Shown piece after piece: positions 59,735-64,000 of a DNA stretch of 64,000 nucleotides. The first letter of the stretch is position 1, and each line of letters starts with the position of its first letter. The position numbers and the translations under genes are program-made. The notes below the pieces were generated by a model. The model was not told the DNA's origin. It did not search any database and was given only the letters and a program-made list of their open reading frames with translations. Source of the stretch: Candidatus Bipolaricaulota bacterium (GTDB lineage: Bacteria; Bipolaricaulota; Bipolaricaulia; Bipolaricaulales; Bipolaricaulaceae); contig CALKES010000003.1 in NCBI GenBank assembly GCA_938084715.1, forward strand, positions 1 to 64,000, written 5' to 3'.

Positions 59735-60210
59735 ATGAAGGTGGCGGTGTTCAACGGGAGCCCACGGGGACGAGCCAGCAACACCCACCGGATCGTCGCA
59801 CCGCTCCTCGACGGGGCCCGCTCGGCAGGGGCCGAGGTCGAGGAGGTGTTCTTGATCGAACACAACGTCCAGCATTGCCGGGGTTGCTTCCGCTGCTGGG
59901 GCGTTACCCCCGGGCGGTGCGTGCTGGACGACGACATGGCCGGACTCCTCGACCTGTATCTGGCATCCAGCTATGTGGGGCTGGCGTCACCCGTGTACGG
60001 GTGTACGTGACCGGGCTCCTCAAGAACTTCATGGATCGCCTGCTGCCCCTGGCGACGCCGCACATTCACCGGAGCGACGACGGGACGTTCTACCCCGAGG
60101 GGCGGGTGAAGCGATCGGTCCTGCCCGGGGCCAGGCGCCGTGGGAGTCCCCGGGCCCCGCACCGTGCGGGACGTCGGACGAGCGCTACCCCCGTCGCGCC
60201 CTCGCCCTGA
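59735..60210 (+). pseudogene. NADPH-dependent FMN reductase / flavodoxin-fold gene broken by an 8-bp tandem duplication
   Basis: From the ATG at 59735 the product starts MKVAVFNGSPRGRASNTHRI (phosphate-binding SPR motif) and continues HNVQHCRGCFRCWGVTPGRC to SSYVGLASPVYG, the typical SPVYxxxVTGLLKNFMDR junction of this family. At 59993-60008 the sequence GTGTACGG is repeated as GTGTACGT; removing one 8-base copy restores SPVYVTGLLKNFMDRLLPLATPHIHRS in one frame. The restored frame is lost again after GRVKR near 60115 and runs into the convergent serine hydrolase gene. So the gene is inactive and truncated. Confidence 0.85.
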
Positions 60211-61354
60211 GGATCCGGAAGATGGACCGGAGCGCGGCGCGGTGCCCGGGGCCGGCGAGCTGGTTTGCGGTACCGGTGAAGTAGAGATCGCGCCGCGGGT
60301 TGTACCAGGCGAACGCCGGGGTCTGGCCCCAGTACCCGAGGATCTCCCCGAACGGGAACAACGGCGCCAGGGTCCTCGGGATGTAGATCTTCTCCAAACC
60401 CAGCCCGTACAGGAAGGTTCCCGGACGGAGGAGGAGGTTCCACCGTTTGAGGTTCTCGATCTCCTCTCTCGGGAAGAACCTCCAGGAGAAGAACGCCTTC
60501 AGGAACCGCATGCACTCCGCGGCGGTGGACACGATGCCCCCTTCCGCGGTGACCGAGGCCAGGTACCGGGGAAGACGCACGGGTTGAGACGTGTAGTAGA
60601 GCTGGGCCGGGGTGGCGTCGCTTTCGTCCTGGAAGACGTAGGTGTCCCGCAGCTCCAGTTCGTCGAAGATGAACTCCTTGAAGACTTGGGCGATGGGCTT
60701 GCCCGTGGCCCGCTCGACGGTGGCCCCCAGGAGCTCGTAGTTCGTGTCCGAGTAGAGGGCGCGGCCCGCTTGTCCCGGGCGGAAGCGGGGCCCGAGGGCC
60801 CGCGCGGTGGCCAGGATGCGCTCCAGCGGCCAGGGCTCGTCCTTTCCGGCCAGCAGTCCCTCTGCGGCCGACCTCCCCGAGAGGGTCTTCCCGAAGAAGT
60901 AGTCCGGGAGCCCCGAGGTGTTGGACATGAGGTGGGCCACGGTGATCTCACCCGTGTGATCAACCCCCTTGAGGACGTGCAGCCCGGCAAGCGTCCCGTC
61001 GGGGAAGAAGTCGACGATCCGGTCCTCGAGGCGGAGTCTCTCCTCGGCGACGAGCCGCAGCACAACAGCGGTGACGTAGAGCTTGGTGACGCTGGCCAGG
61101 AAGTAGCGGTCGTCGACGCCCATCTCCCCGGCCGCGGCGGCGTAGGCGAGGGAGCCATCTCCGCTTTCCACGCGGAGCACGGTGCCCAACACGTTCTTCC
61201 CGTCGACCATGCGGCGCACGGTGTGCTGAACGAAGGCTGCATCGAGACTCGGGGCCGTCTTCTCCTCCTTCCGGTGGCGCTGCCCGACCGCTCCCCTGGT
61301 GCGGGGTGTCATCGGGCGCAGGTCGAGCGCCGGGGCTGCGGCGTTGCGGTCCAT
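60185..61354 (-). CDS. serine hydrolase, beta-lactamase class C / PBP4-like family
   Basis: A 389-residue SxxK hydrolase. The motifs are FLASVTKLYVTAVVLRL (nucleophile Ser-x-x-Lys), YSDTNYELLGATVERATG (the Tyr-x-x motif region), and a C-terminal third motif less clear. Typical early stretch: MVDGKNVLGTVLRVESGDGS. No signal peptide is evident, so it may be a cytosolic esterase-like member. Start uncertain: ATG 61354 overlaps a TACAAT (-10) on the same strand, so ATG 61312 may be the real one. Located amid decayed genes. Confidence 0.85.
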   Translation of the reverse strand: MDRNAAAPALDLRPMTPRTRGAVGQRHRKEEKTAPSLDAAFVQHTVRRMVDGKNVLGTVLRVESGDGSLAYAAAAGEMGVDDRYFLASVTKLYVTAVVLRLVAEERLRLEDRIVDFFPDGTLAGLHVLKGVDHTGEITVAHLMSNTSGLPDYFFGKTLSGRSAAEGLLAGKDEPWPLERILATARALGPRFRPGQAGRALYSDTNYELLGATVERATGKPIAQVFKEFIFDELELRDTYVFQDESDATPAQLYYTSQPVRLPRYLASVTAEGGIVSTAAECMRFLKAFFSWRFFPREEIENLKRWNLLLRPGTFLYGLGLEKIYIPRTLAPLFPFGEILGYWGQTPAFAWYNPRRDLYFTGTANQLAGPGHRAALRSIFRILRARARRG

Positions 61355-61442
61355 TGTACAGGGTTCGTGACGTCGGGTTTCATCGCCAATGGGACACCAA
61401 CGTTTCACCGACCCCTGGGGGGAAAATCTCGTCCACAGGGCT

Positions 61443-61735
61443 GAGGGCCTGAAGGAGTTCCACTTTGAAACGGTGGTTGCGGTAGATAGCTCCGACGTCT
61501 TCCGGCCCGGGGACGCCCAGGCCCTCCTCCTCGGGATCGACGACGACACCGGCCAGTTCAAGCACAAAGACGGGGGATCTCGCGCGCTGGGTGGGGGAAG
61601 GGGGTGAGCAGGTCCTGCGCCTGGCGTTGCCCGACTGTGGGATGCGGGGCGGCACGGCCGTGGCGTCAGCGCGCGGCCCTCTTCTCCGACCCGGAGGGGA
61701 AGATCCACGAGGTGTTCGCCGAGCTCCACGCGTAG
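61443..61735 (+). pseudogene. remnants of an unidentified coding sequence
   Basis: The gap between the serine hydrolase and the next gene holds two coding-like fragments in different frames. EGLKEFHFETVVAVDSSDVF and PGDAQALLLGIDDDTGQFKHKDG are encoded near 61443-61572, and LFSDPEGKIHEVFAELHA ends with TAG at 61733-61735, both with G/C-ending codons. The piece between them is scrambled. They look like the start and end of one decayed gene, but no family could be assigned; the last piece resembles the SDPEGK motif of peroxiredoxins only superficially. Confidence 0.4.
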
Positions 61736-61808
61736 CGCGGTTGTTCTCAGGCGGGGGCGAACGCCTTCCATCGTCGTTGGCGGGGCTGTGACGCATACTC
61801 GGGGGGAC

Positions 61809-62398
61809 ATGAAGGGGAACCGGATTGGGATGTGGATTGCGCTGGGGTTGGTCGCGGCTGGGGTTCTCCTCCTCCTCTACAACCTTGGCGTATTCGGCGA
61901 CCGGGGGGCGGGGCGGCCTTCCTCGTGGTGTTCGCCCGCGACCGGCGCCGGTGGTGGGCGGCGATTCCGGGGTGCACGCTCCTGGGGCTTTCCCTAGCGG
62001 CCTTGCTCGGTTCCGGGGCCGACGCGTGGAGTGGTCTTGCGTTTCTCGGCGCGATCGGGGTCGGGTTTGCCCGCGTCTACCTCGCGGACCGGGAGCAGTG
62101 GTGGGCGCTCCTCCCCGCCGGGGCCCTTCTCACCGTGGGGACTTTGTCCGCTCTCCCTCAGCGGGGGCGCGGTGGGACGCTGTTCCTGGGGCTCGCGGCC
62201 ACGTTCGCGGTCGTGGCCCTGGCGCCGACGCCGCGCGGGCGTCCTGGGTGGGCGTGGGTTCCCTCCGCCGGGCTGGCGGCGTTGGGGGTGCTCGTTCTTG
62301 CCGGCGTCGGGAACCCTGGCCGGTTCGTCGGGCCGGCGGCTCTGATCGTGGTCGGCCTCGTGATCCTCGCCGGTCAGCTGGCCCGCCGACGCCCCTGA
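61809..62398 (+). pseudogene. membrane protein gene with a frameshift in a G run
   Basis: From the ATG at 61809 the product starts KGNRIGMWIALGLVAAGVLLLLYNLGVFGDRG, then the frame is lost in a run of six G at 61903-61908. One added G in that run restores GGGAAFLVVFARDRRRWWAAIPGCTLLGLSLAALLG and the remaining membrane helices to the stop at 62398 (PAALIVVGLVILAGQLARRRP). About six hydrophobic segments in all, no known family. Could be a real mutation or a homopolymer sequencing error. Confidence 0.7.
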
Positions 62399-62499
62399 CC
62401 CCGGGACTCGCGCCAACCCGCGCCGGAGAATCTGGGGCCTGAACGGGCGGCAACACCCAACCGACTTGCGGCACCAGGTGGGACGGAGTAGACAGGGTT

Positions 62500-63321
62500 G
62501 TGCACTACCTACTGCTCGCCGTGGTGGGGTGTGGGGCCGGGGCGGTGGGGACGCTCATCGGGGCTGGGGGTGGGTTCGTCCTCGTCCCCCTTCTCCTCCT
62601 CCTCTACCCCGACGAGAGCGCGCTTGCGATCAGCAGCGTCTCCCTAGCCGTCGTCCTCCTCAACGCCGCGTCGGGCACCTGGGCCTACGCCAAGATGGGG
62701 CGCGTAGACTACCGGTCGGGCCTCCTGTTCGCCGCAGCCACGGTTCCCGGGGCGGTCGCCGGGGCGCTCACCGTGGACTACGTTCCCCGGCTTGCGTTCA
62801 ACGCGATCTTCGGGGTCCTGATGATGGCCGTGGCCGGGTACCTCCTGATTCAGCCCAGAGAGCGGACCCATTTGCGGGGGTCGGCGCGGGCGCCCCTGAC
62901 CGTGCGGACGGTGGTCGAGAAGGACGGGGCGACGTACACCTACGCCTACAACCCTCGCTGGGGCGTGGGGCTGAGCGCCGCGGTGGGGTACGTGTCGAGC
63001 TTGCTGGGGATCGGGGGCGGGATCATCCACGTCCCCGCCCTGGTGCGCCTGCTCCACTTCCCGGTCCCCATCGCCACGGCGACGTCGCAGTTCATCCTGG
63101 CGATCATGGCCCTCGTGGCCACGTTCGTGCACGTCGCCCGGGGCAACTTCTCCCCCGACGCCGCGGCCAGGGTGCTGGCGCTGGGGATGGGCACCGTCTT
63201 CGGTGCCCAGGGTGGCGCCCGGCTATCCCGGCGGATCCGCGGGGAGTGGCTCCTGCGGACCCTGGCCGTGGCCCTGGCCCTCGTGGGGATCCGCATCCTG
63301 GCGATGGTGGTCCGGAGCTGA
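62500..63321 (+). CDS. TauE/SafE-family membrane protein, sulfite or organosulfonate exporter type
   Basis: A 273-residue membrane protein with eight predicted helices. The two inverted repeats each contain the GxGGGF/GIGGGI hallmark (LIGAGGGFVLVPLLLLLYP near residues 22-40 and SSLLGIGGGIIHVPALVRLLHFPVPIATATSQFILA near 170-205). Substrates in the family are sulfite, sulfoacetate or other anions; unknown here. GTG start at 62500 has a weak GGAG site upstream. A short unstructured gap (62399-62499) precedes it. Confidence 0.9.
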   Translation: MHYLLLAVVGCGAGAVGTLIGAGGGFVLVPLLLLLYPDESALAISSVSLAVVLLNAASGTWAYAKMGRVDYRSGLLFAAATVPGAVAGALTVDYVPRLAFNAIFGVLMMAVAGYLLIQPRERTHLRGSARAPLTVRTVVEKDGATYTYAYNPRWGVGLSAAVGYVSSLLGIGGGIIHVPALVRLLHFPVPIATATSQFILAIMALVATFVHVARGNFSPDAAARVLALGMGTVFGAQGGARLSRRIRGEWLLRTLAVALALVGIRILAMVVRS

Positions 63322-63433
63322 GGCCACGGCCGGGGGCCGCCCCGTCGGGAACCACACCCGAGGGGCTTCCGGGGCGGCGGTGGACGCCCCCCGGTCCCCG
63401 GTGTACCGTTGCCCCGCTCCGAAGGAGGAGACG

Positions 63434-63481
63434 ATGAGCGAAACCCGGAGGTGCCTTTGGCTCGGCTCGCGCTCTAGCTAG
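63434..63481 (+). CDS. 15-residue leader peptide upstream of trpB2
   Basis: ATG preceded by GAAGGAGGAGACG, a strong ribosome binding site, encodes MSETRRCLWLGSRSS and stops with TAG. It contains one Trp codon (residue 9) and lies 118 bases before trpB2 in a 278-base gap (63322-63599) that has no other gene. The stop sits inside a small hairpin (63469-63473 with 63480-63484), followed by a pyrimidine-rich stretch. It may be a transcription-attenuation leader, but a single Trp codon is a weak sensor. Confidence 0.45.
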   Translation: MSETRRCLWLGSRSS

Positions 63482-63542
63482 CGCAGTCGGTTTCTCCCCT
63501 TCCCTTCTCTCCATTCCCCCCATCGAGTCCTGGTGGCGCCCC

Positions 63543-63586
63543 TCGAACTGAGTCGGCTTTAGCACTAGGAACCAAGATCAGTTCGA
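63543..63586 (+). repeat. 9-bp inverted repeat directly before the trpB2 ribosome site
   Basis: TCGAACTGA at 63543-63551 and TCAGTTCGA at 63578-63586 are perfect inverted copies, with a 26-base loop. The AAGGAGG of trpB2 follows immediately. It may form an RNA stem that affects ribosome access, or serve as a protein-binding operator. Confidence 0.6.
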
Positions 63587-63599
63587 AAGGAGGTTTTTC

Positions 63600-64000
63600 A
63601 TGAAGACGTGTGTTACGCTCCACCAGGAGGAGCTTCCGCGCGCTTGGTACAACGCCCTTTCCGACCTCGACCGGCCGTTGGATCCGCCCCTTGACCCGCG
63701 GACCGGGGAGCCAATCGCCCCCGAGGCCTTGGCCGCCCTCTTCCCCCGGGCGTGCCTCGAGCAGGAGGTGGCCACCGATCGGTTCATCCCGATTCCCGAA
63801 CCAGTGCAGGAAGCCTACCGCCGCTGGCGGCCCACGCCCCTCCGGCGGGCGGTGGCCCTGGAGCGGGCCCTTGGGACCCCAGCCCGGATCTACTTCAAGT
63901 ACGAGGGGGGAAGCCCTACGGGATCCCACAAGGCGAACACCGCCCTCGCCCAGGCCTACTACAACAGGGTCGAGGGGACGCGGCGCCTGGCGACCGAGAC
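63600..64000 (+). CDS. trpB: TrpB2-type tryptophan synthase beta chain (3' end outside window)
   Basis: First 133 residues of a PLP-dependent tryptophan synthase beta subunit of the TrpB2 subfamily, common in archaea and thermophiles, where it can work without TrpA. The N terminus has the TrpB2-specific stretch ([38 protein letters not shown]), then [39 protein letters not shown], in which the SHK lysine binds PLP. AAAGGAGG precedes the ATG at 63600. The gene runs off the window edge. Confidence 0.94.
   Translation, partial: MKTCVTLHQEELPRAWYNALSDLDRPLDPPLDPRTGEPIAPEALAALFPRACLEQEVATDRFIPIPEPVQEAYRRWRPTPLRRAVALERALGTPARIYFKYEGGSPTGSHKANTALAQAYYNRVEGTRRLATE

Noticed and set aside
1-64000. CRISPR array or insertion sequence
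   Set aside because: No regularly spaced direct repeats, no transposase motif and no terminal inverted repeats were seen.

Overview
This window is one contiguous, very GC-rich (mostly G or C at third codon positions) bacterial chromosome segment, cut inside a gene at both ends: a nitroreductase at the left and a TrpB2-type tryptophan synthase beta chain at the right. No mobile element, CRISPR array or rRNA was seen. Bacterial dnaA/dciA, greA, rnpA, lysS, thrS, xseAB and clpC sit beside genes common in archaea and deep-branching thermophiles: fructose-1,6-bisphosphate aldolase/phosphatase, aldehyde:ferredoxin oxidoreductase, Hsp20, an SDH-type serine protease and TrpB2. I infer an uncultivated thermophilic anaerobe, possibly Bipolaricaulota/Acetothermia-like. 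The phylum is a guess; the lifestyle is better supported.

Layout. 0-3.4 kb: nitroreductase, small membrane protein, PEP carboxykinase and an MscS channel. 3.7-12.1 kb: a tightly overlapping glycerol-3-phosphate/glycerophosphodiester operon (UgpB-A-E, GDPD, HAD phosphatase, Ldh2-type dehydrogenase, GlpK, GpsA); a fitting UgpC/MsmK-type ATPase lies alone at 48.0 kb. 12.1-14.0 kb: NAD salvage pair (isochorismatase-fold amidase, nicotinate phosphoribosyltransferase). 14.0-18.1 kb: proteostasis block (Hsp20 behind a near-perfect promoter, SDH protease, ClpC with a fused zinc finger). 18.2-20.0 kb: a large secreted, cysteine-pair-rich protein of unknown function. 20.1-24.7 kb: HlyIII, a DUF362 iron-sulfur protein, a cyclic-nucleotide-binding protein and a class III adenylate cyclase. 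24.8-28.0 kb: ABC-2 exporter. 28.0-29.4 kb: a broken beta-propeller gene. 29.6-31.9 kb: ECF sigma/anti-sigma, two small proteins and a NYN-LOTUS protein. 31.9-35.8 kb: a Lol/MacB-like ABC system with a LolA-like protein. 35.9-38.0 kb: tungsten-type AOR. 38.0-38.7 kb: a decayed methyltransferase. 38.8-42.7 kb: a pentameric ligand-gated ion channel homologue, FBP aldolase/phosphatase and ThrRS. 43.1-45.8 kb: HslV, DciA, a candidate oriC and DnaA. 45.8-46.3 kb: six tRNA genes. 46.4-49.1 kb: RarA, MoaD and the ABC ATPase. 49.2-59.6 kb: aminotransferase, PAP2, LysRS, GreA, RnpA, pyruvate kinase, exonuclease VII, thioredoxin reductase and an acyl-CoA synthetase. 59.7-62.4 kb: several decayed genes around a serine hydrolase. 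62.5-64 kb: TauE/SafE exporter and trpB2 with a structured leader.

How it fits together. PEP carboxykinase, FBP aldolase/phosphatase and pyruvate kinase give a gluconeogenic/glycolytic core fed by glycerol-3-phosphate through GpsA and GlpK. AOR with a MoaD-like carrier suggests tungsto-pterin aldehyde oxidation. HslV, ClpC, Hsp20 and the SDH protease form a protein quality-control set. The cyclase and its neighbouring binding domain look like a cAMP producer and receptor. Several genes carry a TANNNT -10 hexamer only 7-8 bases before the start codon and no Shine-Dalgarno sequence, which points to leaderless transcripts.
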